64,000 nucleotides of DNA from Pseudodesulfovibrio hydrargyri. GTDB taxonomy: Bacteria > Desulfobacterota > Desulfovibrionia > Desulfovibrionales > Desulfovibrionaceae. The stretch is from NCBI RefSeq assembly GCF_001874525.1, contig NZ_LKAQ01000004.1:248001-312000 (forward strand), given 5' to 3'. Position 1 is the stretch's first letter. Every line of letters starts with the position of its first letter. The notes beneath the pieces are model-generated. The model saw only the letters and a list, made by a program, of their open reading frames with translations, was not told the origin of the DNA and made no database searches. The position numbers and the translations under genes were made by a program. Positions 63,990-64,000 of this stretch are shown here, piece by piece.

Positions 63990-64000
63990 TTTCCGCGATC

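Overview
The window is a chromosomal stretch from a high-GC, Gram-negative bacterium, most likely a sulfate reducer of the order Desulfovibrionales (Desulfovibrio or Pseudodesulfovibrio type). The lineage call is inference. It rests on the codon bias, the mix of genes (bacteriohemerythrin, DsrE-like protein, AmrS-type radical SAM enzyme, CbiM/CbiL-like metal uptake genes, Rrf2 regulator with three cysteines, LpxK for lipid A) and on a type of long purine/pyrimidine hairpin repeat that I associate with this group. There are no rRNA genes and no CRISPR array. One tRNA gene is present (Pro, UGG).

Layout. 0-3.4 kb: a class II aldolase cut by the window edge, then a Cache-type chemoreceptor. 3.9-11.4 kb (minus strand): ychF, then a run of three genes (DUF4139 exported protein, HAD phosphatase, and a large HAD-GH65 fusion). 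11.6-14.2 kb: a response-regulator diguanylate cyclase, a repeat-rich intergenic region, a 54-residue zinc-ribbon gene and a LexA/CI-like repressor with its own promoter and operator. 14.4-22.1 kb (minus): RNase R and lpxK, a Bax-inhibitor-1 protein, YccF, YibE/F and alkaline phosphatase. 22.4-26.1 kb: a methyltransferase, a Na/Ca exchanger, a PP-loop thiolase-like enzyme and a periplasmic binding protein. 26.3-30.1 kb: recA and alaS.

30.4-41.1 kb is an accessory surface-carbohydrate cluster. A strong sigma-70-like promoter precedes eight co-directional genes: Gfo/Idh/MocA oxidoreductase, SDR, DegT aminotransferase, NeuB-family synthase, methyltransferase, FemAB/BioF2-like acyltransferase, NeuC-family epimerase and a surface-carbohydrate protein. 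Together they suggest synthesis of a nonulosonic (sialic/legionaminic-like) acid, but no CMP-sugar synthetase is present. Two convergent AT-rich genes (a possible glycosyltransferase and a methyltransferase) close the cluster and look recently acquired.

41.5-64 kb returns to core genes: MFS transporter, rplM-rpsI, a radical SAM protein, purM, a Thr-rich exported protein, AmrS, tRNA-Pro, DUF1499, bacteriohemerythrin, a DsrE-like protein, an NSS transporter with its 33-residue MetS-like partner, hemolysin III, an Rrf2 regulator, CbiM and a CbiL-like protein behind a candidate NikR operator, an HD-domain protein, a methyltransferase, a sugar-binding protein, RlmD, a pair of overlapping paralogous small genes, a DUF3108 protein and a CBS-domain protein.

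The most unusual content is intergenic. One family is a dispersed hairpin element with at least five copies plus one copy that lacks the hairpin. The second is a family of three 121-123 bp nearly perfect inverted repeats whose arms differ in sequence but still pair, one of them ending exactly at the first base of tRNA-Pro. The third is a small tandem array of covarying hairpins. These, the overlapping small paralogues and the incomplete nonulosonate cluster are the best places to look for something undescribed.
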